A stretch of DNA of 41,628 bases from Cytauxzoon felis (lineage: Eukaryota; Apicomplexa; Aconoidasida; Piroplasmida; Theileriidae): positions 1 to 41,628 of the forward strand of contig JAIQCW010000017.1 in the NCBI GenBank assembly GCA_020283715.1, read 5' to 3'. A program made the position numbers and the translations under genes. The first letter of the stretch is position 1. Each line of letters opens with the position of its first letter. Positions 20,101 through 30,441 of the stretch are shown here, one piece after another. Under the pieces are notes generated by a model, which had not been told where the DNA came from, made no database searches, and saw nothing but the letters and a program-made list of their open reading frames with translations.

Positions 20101-22855
20101 CAAATCCTTGATTAAGTACTTTAACAAGTTTACTATTTGGATTTTTTAGACGATGTGCTTCATCAATAATTAAATATTCCCAATTAATTTTCCTTAAATA
20201 TCCTTTATCTCTTAATACAAATGAATCAGTAGTTAATAATACATCAAATGTAGGTTTATTAGATGTACCATCATACCATCTCGACATTAATGTCTTACGC
20301 CATTCCCTATAATCATATATTATAATAATATAACAAACATACTTTGAACCCTCATATAAACATATTCTACATGATGGATACCATTTATTAAACTCACATA
20401 ACCAATTACCATGTAACGTTGATAATGGAGCCAATACCATATGTGATCCACTTATACCCTATAGATGTCATTATATACACGAAAACAAATCTAATAAATA
20501 CTCCACCCGAGGTCCATCCTGCCGTCAGCTCTTCTATTTACCTATCTCTAAAGAGTAGAGCCACTCCCGGAGATCGTGGCATATGTAGGGTTTTAGGGAT
20601 CTTATGGGGGTAAAAAACACTATAAAAATAAACCACCCCATGAATTAGATAATAAACCCCATGGTGCTCCCCATATTTCTTCAAATGGAACAGAAGATGT
20701 AACCTCAAGTGGAAAACCCGTAGCTGATCTCAGGGAAGCGGAGGGAGAAGTAAATAGAGAGGCCACCACGGCGAGTGGAAAGGACCTCGAGTGGAGAAGA
20801 GCTCTCTGCAAGACGAAGAGAGGTGGATTGGACCTCAAGTGGAGATATTCATTTGATATATACTAACTTTGATATCTTTGAGATATGCTAAAAAGACGAT
20901 AGTTTGTATAGTTTTTCCTAATCCCATTTCATCAGCTAATATACCATTGAGTTTATTATTATATAATGAGACTAGCCAGCTTAGTCCTGCGATTTGATAT
21001 TTTCTTAATGTACCATTAGGTATTGATGGTAATTTTTGATTAACATCTTCTTTAATAAGACTTGTTAGATTATAATATCTTTCTTTAGCTTCATTTAATG
21101 ATGATGATTTATTATTAGATTTTGGAAATAATCTTATATTTATAGTATGATTATCTTTTCTATTAATTATAAGATTACTCATATGATTCATATAATCTTC
21201 AGTTTGTTTAATAATTTGTAAAAATTTTGATTGTTTAGTCTCATTTAATAATTTAATATATTCCTCTTCATTATTTGATCTTAATGCATCTAATCTTAAT
21301 CTCTGTTGTACTAATTCATTATATTCATTCTTTTTATTTATATGCTCCAATGATTTCATCGCTGTTATACATAACTTCCTCATCGTCTTATTATATTCCC
21401 TACTATTACTCAACATCGTCTTACCATGATCTAATATATCACGACGCAAACTAACATAATAACTACGTGTATTACCTATAACAATTTTATCATATCTATA
21501 GACAAACGAAATGCTGTCTACTCAACCTGAGGTTACAACCTTATCTTCGTCTTGCAGACGGCCTTCTCTATTTACTTCCCCCTCCGCTTCCCTGAGATCA
21601 GCTGCGGGTTCCACTCGAGGTTATAATCTGATCTCGGCGAGATACGTCTAAAGTGAAGGAATTCATGTTTGGAGGCATATCTCAATGAATATAACTGAGA
21701 ATCTAATGGAATTCAGTAAACTAGATACAATCATCAAAGCCCTTTTCAATGAAGTATTGACATTAGAATTCTATCCACTAATCATTCCACAATCTTCATG
21801 AGTTTCCCCAGAAATTAAGGATTTCCTTCAAAATTTTGAGGTAAAAATGAAGAAGTGGATTTAGTAGAAATTAGACCTCAAGTGGTACCTGGAAGCGATC
21901 TACGGGAGCTGGAAGGGGAGATAAATAGAAGAGCTGACGGCAGGACGAAGGAACGTCGAGTGGGATAGACAGGTAGAGTGGGTATCATAGTAGTAGTAGA
22001 TTCTTTGGTTATGTATAACATACCTTTACTATTTTTTTTAATACTTGGTTGTAGGTGTGATGTGAGTAGTAGTATGGATTTGATATTTTTTTGTAGTATG
22101 AGTAGATTGATATGTGTTTCGAGTGTGATGATGGCATCGAGTAATAGATCGAGTTTGAGATTATTATTATATTGAAAGTGTGTGATGAATTGGTACATAC
22201 CGACATTTTTAACGAGTGTATAGAATTTTTTGAGATTATCTTCAGTATTGATTTTGATAAGATATTGAAGCATATTTCGTACATTAGCTACGATATTGAG
22301 ATAATATGTTAATTTATTGAATTCAAGATTATCTTTATAATCTAACCAGAAATTACCTACACCCCAGTATTCATTCATACGATGAATAGCATCAGATATA
22401 CTTAATGCTTCATTAATAATATCATTATCTATATTAATTGATTGATTAGATATATTATTTGATTGTTGATTATTAGTTGATGTTGTAGATGTAGGATAAT
22501 TTGGTGATTTACAATTATTATTATTAATAATATCATTTGATATAGATATATCATCATCATTAATACCACATAATCTTAATAATTCATTTGGTATACTTAA
22601 ACCTTTAGATACATAATTTGTATATGCATCAATTTGATTTAATAATTGTTCATATTGTCTAATATTAAATGGATTATTATTATTATCATTACATAATGTA
22701 TTATATTCAATTATATTATCTGATCTTCTAGAACGTATACTATTCAATGCTAATATCAATTGTCTATATCTAACATCATTATAATCAACACCTGATGAAC
22801 TTAAATTCCTTAAACCACATACCACATCTATATATTCTAAATTATTTATATCCAT
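17194..22855 (-). CDS. BRM/SNF2-type chromatin remodelling ATPase with bromodomain
   Basis: Catalytic subunit of a SWI/SNF-like nucleosome remodeller (nucleus). Nine exons join in phase: 22855-22024, 21475-20868, 20458-20343, 20306-19980, 19938-19836, 19488-19278, 19230-18699, 18137-17914 and 17867-17194, giving 1,208 residues. Domain order is a QLQ-like segment ([19 protein letters not shown], ~65-85), HSA (~285-345), ATPase with DEMGLGKT (~459-466), [14 protein letters not shown] (~567) and LTGTPLQND, helicase C with [34 protein letters not shown] and [11 protein letters not shown], and a C-terminal bromodomain (ends near [16 protein letters not shown] ... [15 protein letters not shown], acetyl-lysine Asn present). 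QLQ-HSA-ATPase-bromodomain order is that of Brahma/BRG1 rather than ISWI or CHD. Introns 1, 2, 5 and 7 hold repeats; the others are 36-47 nt. Confidence 0.93.
18166..18672. repeat. Palindromic modular repeat, B-core copy in BRM intron 7 (R11)
   Basis: B core from about 18297 (atctcgtcgagat palindrome) to about 18530, flanked by outer boxes, the ccagctcccgtagatcgcttccagg module on the left, a gatctacgggaagcggagg module on the right, and the stem agctgacggcagg. Confidence 0.85.
19517..19806. repeat. Palindromic modular repeat with C/S cores in BRM intron 5 (R12)
   Basis: It combines the cgttcttccgggt and gttcttaggggttg phrases of R4 with the S hairpin gccacgatctccgggagtggc. The stem is cttgcagacagcc on the left and agctgacggcagg on the right, so the two arms carry different flavours. 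Confidence 0.85.
20500..20845. repeat. Palindromic modular repeat interrupted by unique sequence, BRM intron 2 (R13)
   Basis: The left half (outer box, cctgccgtcagct, S hairpin) is separated from the right half (inner module, stems, outer box) by ~100 nt containing gggggtaaaaaacac. That phrase resembles tttttacccccat in an EngB intron at about 31423. Confidence 0.75.
21522..21967. repeat. Palindromic modular repeat, B-core copy in BRM intron 1 (R14)
   Basis: B core with atctcggcgagat, agtttccccagaaatt and ttccttcaaaattttg. The left inner module is of the gatcagctgcggg type and the right one of the gatctacgggagctgg type, so this copy looks like a recombinant between two subtypes. Confidence 0.85.
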
Positions 22856-23091
22856 ACGTACATTTATACACCTATTACATTACATTAATAAATATATTAA
22901 TCATCTACACATTGGGCATACCACATAGTAGAAGGATAACCACAGTTAAAAAATATATACATCTACACTAAATGCAATCATACATTATACATAAATTCTA
23001 TACCATACATATTCATATTATTAATAGATCTATATCAGAAATTTTATCCATATGGTCAAATTTATACTTGATGATACAACATCTTCCCCTC

Positions 23092-23370
23092 TTCCACACG
23101 AAGTCCAATCTACTACACCTCTTCCATTCGCCATACCACCTTTCTTCGTCTTGCAGACAGCTTCTCTATTTACTTCCCCCTCAAACTCCCGTAGATCGTT
23201 TTCGGGTAATCCACTTCCACTCGAGGTTACATCCTTACTACCTTCATCATCGCCACGATCTCTGGGAGTGGCTCTACTCTTTAGAGATATGTAATTAGAA
23301 GAGGCCTCCACGGCGAGTGGAAAGACCTCAGGTGGAAATCTATCTGCAAGAGGATGAGACCTCATTTGGC
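23092..23370. repeat. Palindromic modular repeat, S-core copy (R15)
   Basis: Intergenic copy between BRM (5' end) and the Sec14-like gene (3' end). S hairpin in the form gccacgatctctgggagtggc, inner module aaactcccgtagatcgttttcggg. Long open frames cross it on both strands (108 codons + and 111 codons -). The rest of 22856-23424 is AT-rich and empty. Confidence 0.85.
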
Positions 23371-23424
23371 ATTCGTCTAATAAAGTTTGTTATATATTAT
23401 ATAAAAGAGTGACAAAATATTAGG

Positions 23425-25061
23425 TTATAATTCCGGCATTATAGGAATATCAAACATGGTTACATTTGATGCTTTACCGCCATATTTTTTTTCTAATTGT
23501 GAAGCGTCAATAATTTCTAAAAGTTTTTACTATTTTTACCAGAACTAATTATAATTTTTCTTGTGTAGTTTGTGGTATTACAGGTTTTACCAAATTCCAT
23601 ATACATGATATTACATATGGCGCATTTATTATATACATTTGTGACAAACGTGAACGATAATTCATCGACAATGCTCTCGCAATCTGCTTTAATAAACCAA
23701 CTTGTATTGTAAATATATTAGTACCATCCAAATCTAATATCACCTTCCATTGCTCTACCTTACCCGGTACCATTAATTTAGATAAACATAACTCCAATAA
23801 AAAATATACCGTCCTCATTACCAAATCATGCTTCTCACTATCCATCTGAGATGCACGCATCACTATGATCGGCCTCATATTCTTATCACGACCATGCACA
23901 TATACAAAACCCCTACTCTATAAAATATATATAACAACTGCAATAATATATAAACAATACACTCGATGTCCAATCCAACTCTCTTCGTCCTGCCGTCAGC
24001 TCCTCTATTTACTTCCCCTTCCAGCTCCCATAGATCGCTTTCGGGTTCCACCCAGGTTATAAACCTTATCTCGACGAGATACGACTAAAGTGACGAAATC
24101 TATGCTTGTCCGGATGTCTTAATGAATATAAATTGGAATGAAGTGAGGTTTATTAAACTCAATACAATCATCAAGTTCCTTTTGAATGAGATATTGACAT
24201 CAGAAATACATTCAATATTCATTGAGATATTTTCATTAGTTTCCCTAGAAATTAGGATTTTCCTTCAAATTTTGGAGGTAAAAATGAAGTAGTGAAATTA
24301 GTAATAATTGACCTCAAGTGGAACCTGGAAGCGATCTACGGGAGCTGGAAGGGGAAGTAAGTAGAGAAGCTGACGGCAGGAAAGACCTCAGATGTAGAAG
24401 ATGAGGATTGGACCTCAAGTGGAGGGGTAGATAATAATATTATATTTGTTTTGTTTGTGATTAAACATACGATTTCTGTTTCGACTTCGTTTCGTTTGAT
24501 GGGAAGGGTTGCTTTTCTCCATTTGAGGTGGTTGTACATATCATTGAGTACATCTGGGTAAGAGTAACTGTTACCGATGAGGTATCGTAATAGATAGCTA
24601 TCGCTTCCGAAAACGGTACCATTGAATCGTCTATGAAAAGATTCTATTGCGAGATCCGATTCTAATTGTGGTCCATCTAATTTTTGAGTGGCGAATATTT
24701 TAAAGGCTTTGATATGTTCTTTTTCGAAATCAGTGAATTCGAAGCCATTGAATATATATCTTACTTTAATTCCATTTTTAAGTGTCTGAATATAGAGTAT
24801 AGATGAAAATAAGTTATTTATAGATAATAGGGTAAATTATATGGAATTTAATGAATTTTTTTATATATTTCAAAGATATCCATAAAGATCATATGTTTAA
24901 ATCATTATTATTCATATAATAAATCAACTTACAGTCCATATTAAATCTCCATGCGGTTGATATTCAAATACATAATCAGGTATTACAATGGAATCCAAAA
25001 TAGGATCATTATAATCATGAGTTAGGCTATCACTAGACCCTTCAGTTTTAACTTGTACCAT
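23425..25061 (-). CDS. CRAL-TRIO (Sec14-like) lipid-transfer protein, C-terminus out of frame
   Basis: Exon 1 is 25061-24933 (starts MVQVKTEGSSDS), exon 2 24785-24471 and exon 3 from 23917, all in phase. Exon 2 holds the CRAL-TRIO N-terminal helices (FGSDSYLLRYLIGNSYSYPDV, LKWRKATLP). Exon 3 holds the lipid-binding domain: HGRDKNMRPIIVMRAS, WKVILDLDGTNIF, ALSMNYRSRLSQMYIINAP and WNLVKPVIPQTTQEK. The frame then stops at 23549, yet the family's closing segment is intact downstream in other frames (LLEIIDASQLEKKYGG, ending at 23425). Two single-base losses in A runs, or one loss plus a 23-nt intron, would explain it; the sequence stands as read. Expected role is phosphatidylinositol/lipid transfer at cytosolic membranes. 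Intron 2 holds repeat R16. Confidence 0.8.
23961..24427. repeat. Palindromic modular repeat, B-core copy in Sec14-like intron 2 (R16)
   Basis: Symmetric copy: the left ccagctcccatagatcgctt module is mirrored by gaagcgatctacgggagctgg on the right, with stems cctgccgtcagct and agctgacggcagg matching. B core from about 24060 to 24305. Confidence 0.85.
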
Positions 25062-25853
25062 TATATTAAAATTTTACATCCATTTATTTATACTATCAAA
25101 CATCATCTCAATAACTTTATTATTGCACCATATGGATCTCATGTATCATATGGCTAATCAACATAGTAAAGTACATCCAAATTCTTATGAATGTATACAC
25201 ATTAATTACATTTTATATTTATTTTAAAATATTATCATCCTTTAATTCATTTAAGCGCTTTGAATAATTTTATTACGCTCATTTTGGGTCACCTCTACTC
25301 CACTATATGGTTTTCCAATCTCCAGTTCCACTAGTACCCCTATGAAATTATTTTTATAATTATATATTATGGACTTTATGACTATAGCTTGATAGGTAGT
25401 GTTTTAAATGCCATCATTTACGGAGATGTTCCATACATCGCCAATGACTAATTTATAAAATTTATACAAATCTATTATAAAGTAGTATTTAATGTTTAAT
25501 TGCATTATAATCATATGCTTATGGTAACTTCAGGGGTTATGTTGCGTATTATGACCAGGATATACTTGTATCATTATACACCCAGATGGTGTATAGTATC
25601 CATGCACAGAATCTACAGTAGAATTGTTTTTAAATTCCAATCTCTATTAGTAACAGATACAAAAAAAACAACTTAAAATCGCTGGTAATTTAATCAGTTT
25701 GTAATCTTCCATGTCTATTCATGTAAACGTTACATTTAGTCAACAAAACCTCTCTGGGGTTATCAACTATATTCTTGAATCTATAAATACTAAATCACTA
25801 TTCAAAGAGATGGAATTAAAATATATGATTTAATAAATCGACGTTGCATTTGC
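25062..25853. other. Intergenic, no protein gene seen
   Basis: About 790 bp between the Sec14-like start codon and tRNA-Gln(CTG). Base composition is less extreme than in other gaps, and no dispersed repeat, ORF or tandem array is seen. It presumably contains the Sec14-like promoter and the tRNA 5' flank. Confidence 0.45.
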
Positions 25854-25925
25854 GGTTTCGTAGTGTAGTGGCTATCACCATGGACTCTGAATCCATTAAC
25901 CCGGGTTCGAATCCCGGCGAGACCT
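25854..25925 (+). tRNA. tRNA-Gln (CTG)
   Basis: Full cloverleaf: acceptor GGTTTCG pairs with CGAGACC, the D arm contains TAGTGTAGTGG, the anticodon stem ATGGA/TCCAT encloses loop CTCTGAA (anticodon CTG), and the T arm is CCGGG TTCGAAT CCCGG. Discriminator T; CCA is not encoded, as expected for a nuclear gene. No intron. It differs from the tRNA-Gln(TTG) at 30076-30147 at only three positions. Confidence 0.97.
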
Positions 25926-25997
25926 AAATATTGTGGACGCTGATATTTAATTTCTATACTCTGATATAAATTATTAAAATTATATTATGACAGTTAT

Positions 25998-27186
25998 TTA
26001 TTGTTCTAGGATTGGTTCCGTTGATATTTCTGGACCTTCTACTGGTGCGTTTGGTAATTGGATTCCTATATTCTATCTTATTGAAGTATAATTTTATATT
26101 ACCCTGTAGATAAGACGGTACTTTATCTGTAAATTATTAATTATTTTCTAATATATAAGCATACCTCCATCGATTGGTGCATTATCTTCTAATATACTTT
26201 CATCAATCATTGAGAATTCAAAATCCAGTGTACTTTCATCGATATCTTCTGGTACCTAAGTGAATATAAGAGTAATGTACATATAAAATGATCGCATACA
26301 TCATATGATCGTCCTAATACATCAGAAATCTCATCAGCATATTCATTCATATCATAAACTTGATCTTGTAAACGCTATAAAATTATGATCCAACAATATC
26401 ATTATACAAACCTCCAATTTATTCAAATTAACCTTCCTCATATCCCTCTTTATACCCTTCAACGATGTCTTTAGTGCATTTTGCTGTAAAATATATATAC
26501 TTGAACTTTGTGTACATAACATCACAAGAGAACGTAGTTACCACTCCACCTGAGGTCCAATCCAACTCATTTAGTCCTGCCGTCAGCTCTTCTAATTACT
26601 TCCCCCTCCGCTTCCCTGAGATCAGCTGCGGGTTCTCCACCTGAGGTCCAATGACTATACTTTTGCCACGATCTCTGGGAGTGGCTATACTCTTTAGAGA
26701 TAGGTAATTGGAAGAGCTGTCTGCAAGACCAACGGTGATTGTAACATCAGGTGGAGCGTTAATTTTGTTCGTTCGAGTTATAATTTATTAATATGTTAAA
26801 TGTAGACATACGACATCGATGGCGGTATTGATTTGTGAAGCGGTATGTTGTGATTTATCGAGATTGATTTGGGTTGATATTAGTTGTTGTTTTTGTATTT
26901 CATATGTTTTTCTTCTTTGTAATATTTCGGTAGCTTTTTGTTTAGCTGTATTGAGTGTACCTTTTGGTGTATTTGGTGTTAATATTTGTTTGATTTTAGC
27001 GAGTTCTACATTACAACTATTTATTTTATCATCTATTATAGATATTTTATCATTGATTTTATCTGATTTATGGATGAAATTAAAAAATTTATCGTCATAC
27101 TTGATGTTTCTTCTAAAGTGGGTTTAGGTTTAGATTTAAAGAATCTATAGAATCAACAAATTAATTAAATTATTAATTCACCTCAT
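25998..27186 (-). CDS. VPS60: VPS60/CHMP5-type ESCRT-III protein
   Basis: ESCRT-III related subunit acting in endosomal membrane budding and scission with VPS4/LIP5. Eight exons splice in phase: 27186-27182 (only ATGAG), 27144-27101, 27062-26812, 26483-26412, 26374-26300, 26255-26165, 26126-26103 and 26065-25998, giving 209 residues (human CHMP5 has 219). It starts MRFFKSKPKPTLEET and has the ESCRT-III core helices (DDKINSCNVELAKIKQIL, QRRKTYEIQKQQLI). The diagnostic CHMP5 block LERLQDQVYDMNEYADEISDVLGRSYD-like segment lies across exons 4-5. It ends in an acidic tail with QLPNAPVEG. Six of seven introns are 37-44 nt; intron 3 holds repeat R17. An apparent frameshift in exon 2 disappears once the 38-nt intron 27100-27063 is recognised. 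Confidence 0.92.
26548..26757. repeat. Palindromic modular repeat, S-core copy in VPS60 intron 3 (R17)
   Basis: Compact copy of ~210 bp: outer box, cctgccgtcagct, inner gatcagctgcggg, outer box, S hairpin gccacgatctctgggagtggc, tctttagagata, agctgtctgcaag, outer box. It shows the module order without duplications. Confidence 0.9.
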
Positions 27187-27388
27187 TATTAATATTTAAT
27201 ATATAAATTTATAAATTATAATTATAATTAGATTTACAAAAAAATTTTTTTCTTTAAAAATAAACGTGTCCATTAATATTGAGACGCATGATTCTTCGAG
27301 TTTATATAATCTCATGTAGTAAATGACAAGGATATATATATTTATATCTAATAGGAATGATAATACTATTAATATAATTACTTTAACA

Positions 27389-29968
27389 TTATATATAACC
27401 ATCTGAATATCTCCAACGATTCATTATATCCTTATAGCTGTAGTAATTTATAATGGATAATATATATTCATCCCATCAACCATTTTACTCATTACACCTA
27501 TTTCTACTTACTTGAATGGACGTGGCTTCAAACCATTTTGTATACGACATGAATTCTCTGCCATTTGTATCCATCCTAATAATTTACGACGATTCTCTGC
27601 CCTATAAGATAATCATATACCATCTAGTATCTATATCTAAATAATTACAGCGAGTGGGAAAAATGATGAAAAAGGTGTCCAAAGTGGAAAATAATGGGGA
27701 AGATATTTAATACGTCAAGTAAAATGAGTATGATGATCAATGGAATTAGTGACTACTCTACATGAGGTCCACTCAAACCTCTCTTCGTCCTGCAGACAGC
27801 TCTTTTAATTACCTATCTCTAAAGAGTAAAGCCACTCCCGGAGATCGTGGCGAAGGTAGTGATTGGACCTCAAGTGGAAGTGGAATACCTGGAAGCGATA
27901 TCCACGGGAGCTGGAAGGGGAAGTAAATAGAGGAGCTGTCTGAAAGACGACCTCGGGTGGTAGTGGAAGAGGGGTTGTATTAGAATGTAGATGATTGGAC
28001 ATCGGGTTGAATGTCTGTGATAAGGAAATATTTGATATTCTCTATATGAATTACAGTTTGAGCATTTGCCTTATCATTAAGTTTGTCCAAGTGATATTGA
28101 AGATCACTTTTACCTTGGGCAGTATCAGGATCTCGAGTAAGAGTACTTTCTAAAGACCAATTATTATCATTCTCATTTCCAGGATTATTCTTCGTATAAT
28201 ACACCCATGTACCATCTGCTTTAGCTACACATATGACCAAGGGTCTGCTGCCTCCATAATATACATGAACATATTTGACTTCATCAGTAACACTTATATC
28301 ACTACCACTAATTTGTAGAGTTCCACTGGCATTTTTAAATTTAGTTGTGCCAGTCATCTTCCTATATTGATCAGTTCCAGTCCCCCTAACCTTATGCATG
28401 TAACGCTTAAATCCATTCTTGGGATTATTATTTTCCAAAAAGACTTTAATATGACCGGCACTAATTTGAGAAGCAGTTTTTTCCTCTCCAGTACTGTGGT
28501 CATAACCAATTCCCTTCTTGTCAATACGTATTGTAACACCAGAAGCATTACCGGTAGTATCTTCAGTTTCCAGATCATCAGGTCTATCAACAGGTATAGG
28601 ATAACCTTTATCATTACCACCAAGTTCACCGCTAATTTGACCGAGTTTAGCTACAAGTGTAGTATCAATTGTACCTGGAACTATATCACTATAACCAGCT
28701 TCGCCAGAAACATCCTCCCATTTATTTTCATTACTTTCTCTCTTACGTTTATACCATTTATTACTAGGACCTTTACTGCCCGTTTCAGATAAACATATCA
28801 ACAGAGGCTTCTCATAATTGCCGTCGGTATTTTCATAATAAACAAACAGAAATTGTTTGCCTTGAAAGTCAGTCTCAGTAATTGCTGGTGTAAATGATAT
28901 GGGCTGATTTCTTATTGAAATGTAATTTATAGTTCCATTAGTAACAGGATGTTTAAAACCTTTATATGTGGCAATAGGACTAGTATCATTTAGTGCTTCA
29001 ACCTTTATCTTAATACCAGTGAGAGTTGAAGTATATCTAGGGTCCTTCTCTAATTTAATCTCAACCTCATTTTTAATTTTAGTAACAAGAGGTCCAAGAT
29101 CAGGATCACTACCAGGATCAGTCGCTTCATTTTTCCATGGGCTATTAGTATTAATAGTTGTACTATAAAATATCTTTGCCTCACTAGAAGTTTTAATCTT
29201 CAAAGCTCCTTTAGTTTCACCGCTCTTCTTATAAAAATAAACTTCATAGACATTTGGAATAGGATTATCTTCACCTTGCAATGGAGCAGTATTAGTACTG
29301 TTATCATACTTTATTCTATTGCTTAATGTAAATGGTCCTCCGGTTGCCAATGTATGGACGTAGAATTCGAAATTACCACCACCAGCAGGAACAGGAACAC
29401 CTGTCATTTTGGTAACTTTAATTGTATTATTATCATAATATGCAGTTTGACCATCAGTAAGACCAGAAACAATATTGTTATCAATATCCACTTGAATTGT
29501 TGTTGTTTCTCCATCTCCACCACCTCCAGTACCACCTTCATCATCCTTCCTCTCCACTACTATTTGTCTAGCCTAGTCACTACGTTCCTTGTTCATCACA
29601 TTCCTCCTCACTTAGTTCTTCCACAAATGGAATCATGGAAGATCATCCCTATCATCGACTCACCTTGGTGGAAATTGGTTGACGAATTTTTGGAAACATT
29701 TCTGGTTACATAAATCGGGCATTGTTTTATAGAAAATTTCTATGCTCTTTTTTTGTAAATCAGTCGGATTATCGTCGAGATAGGCGCCGTACATCCAAAT
29801 CTAAAAAAAAGTGTGTAGGATCGGTAATATGATGATAATTGATGTTTTTTAATAAATTAAACTTACTAATATCCATTGTGCGCTACATGGATCATCAGCT
29901 TGATTTTTATCTACGGAATCCATAACCTCTTGGAATGTGCGAGAGCACCGTTGCTGTGATTCTGTCAT
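27389..29968 (-). CDS. Small cysteine-containing protein, unknown function, hosting a nested gene
   Basis: Four exons splice in perfect phase: 29968-29867, 29800-29664, 27601-27512 and 27437-27389, giving 125 residues (starts MTESQQRCSRTFQEV, ends NRWRYSDGYI). It carries five cysteines including CNQKC, a hydrophobic/aromatic centre (WMYGAYLDD) and a basic tail (ENRRKLLGWIQMAENS). The style (small, paired Cys, W-rich, no signal peptide) recalls mitochondrial intermembrane-space proteins, but I do not recognise the family. Intron 2 is 2,062 nt and contains repeat R18 plus an intact 525-codon ORF on the same strand (27980-29557). Introns 1 and 3 are 66 and 74 nt. Confidence 0.7.
27757..28013. 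repeat. Palindromic modular repeat, S-core copy (R18)
   Basis: Outer box, cctgcagacagct, S hairpin actcccggagatcgtggc, inner cctggaagcgatatccacgggagctgg, agctgtctgaaag. Its right end overlaps the 3' end of the nested ORF, supplying that ORF's last codons and stop. Confidence 0.85.
27980..29557 (-). CDS. T. equi-type repetitive beta-rich family protein, nested in an intron
   Basis: Uninterrupted ORF of 525 codons whose upstream in-frame stop lies at about 29575-29577. The codon at 29557 is GTG and no in-frame ATG precedes residue 54, so a true start or an upstream exon is missing from the simple model. The protein opens with an acidic/glycine-rich leader, then TTIQVDIDNN, and carries repeated beta-strand modules: VYEVYFYKKSG, KQFLFVYYENTDGNYEKPLLICL and VKYVHVYYGGSRPLVICVAKADGTW. 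Alternating aromatic strands plus a PLL/PLV-I-C-V and W..Y pattern are what I know from the very large signal-less family of T. equi, sometimes annotated as C3-like. No signal peptide or TM segment. Codon composition is less AT-rich than neighbouring exons. Confidence 0.65.
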   Translation of the reverse strand: MERKDDEGGTGGGGDGETTTIQVDIDNNIVSGLTDGQTAYYDNNTIKVTKMTGVPVPAGGGNFEFYVHTLATGGPFTLSNRIKYDNSTNTAPLQGEDNPIPNVYEVYFYKKSGETKGALKIKTSSEAKIFYSTTINTNSPWKNEATDPGSDPDLGPLVTKIKNEVEIKLEKDPRYTSTLTGIKIKVEALNDTSPIATYKGFKHPVTNGTINYISIRNQPISFTPAITETDFQGKQFLFVYYENTDGNYEKPLLICLSETGSKGPSNKWYKRKRESNENKWEDVSGEAGYSDIVPGTIDTTLVAKLGQISGELGGNDKGYPIPVDRPDDLETEDTTGNASGVTIRIDKKGIGYDHSTGEEKTASQISAGHIKVFLENNNPKNGFKRYMHKVRGTGTDQYRKMTGTTKFKNASGTLQISGSDISVTDEVKYVHVYYGGSRPLVICVAKADGTWVYYTKNNPGNENDNNWSLESTLTRDPDTAQGKSDLQYHLDKLNDKANAQTVIHIENIKYFLITDIQPDVQSSTF

Positions 29969-30075
29969 TTAATCATTATAAAAGACAGTGAAACAATGAT
30001 AGAAAATTAAACACATTATAATTAATAATTTATTTCAATACATAATTTAATTAAAAAGACAAGAATTAATACTTT

Positions 30076-30147
30076 AGGTCTCGCCGGGATTCGAACCCGG
30101 GTTAGTGGATTCAAAGTCCACGGTGATAGCCACTACACTACGAAACC
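30076..30147 (-). tRNA. tRNA-Gln (TTG)
   Basis: Reading the minus strand: acceptor GGTTTCG/CGAGACC, anticodon stem GTGGA/TCCAC with loop CTTTGAA (anticodon TTG), T arm CCGGG TTCGAAT CCCGG, discriminator T, no intron, no encoded CCA. Relative to the tRNA-Gln(CTG) 4.2 kb away it has one anticodon change and one compensated stem pair. 30148-30441, between it and the EngB-like gene, holds no other gene. Confidence 0.97.
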
Positions 30148-30441
30148 CCGCAGACGACCCGAAATTGTACATTCATATAACAATGATAATAATACAAATT
30201 ATAAATTTCAATAGGGTACTTTATGTCTAAATATGGAGTTGTTATTTGATGATTAAATATCAGGTGTTAATATCATTGGTATCTCTGTATATATTAAATT
30301 CTCTATGTAATATTAGATGTCTTTAATCATCATTTAAGTTAATTCAATTCTAAATAATTTTTCAATGGATATTCATCAGTAGACATTATTTTTTAACTCG
30401 TCAATCCATCCACAATAATTTAACCCTACCTTCTGCCTACA

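Noticed and set aside
27062..27144. Frameshift in the VPS60 gene
   Set aside because: A 38-nt GT-AG intron (27100-27063) restores the conserved ESCRT-III frame exactly, so no mutation is needed.
27196..27402. 68-codon minus-strand hydrophobic ORF
   Set aside because: It starts inside the last exon of the small host gene and runs into AT-rich 3' sequence; the spliced frame ending at 27389 is better supported.
28367..28792. 141-codon plus-strand ORF within the nested gene
   Set aside because: Antisense shadow of the 525-codon family ORF; Ser/Thr/Ile-rich and without motifs.
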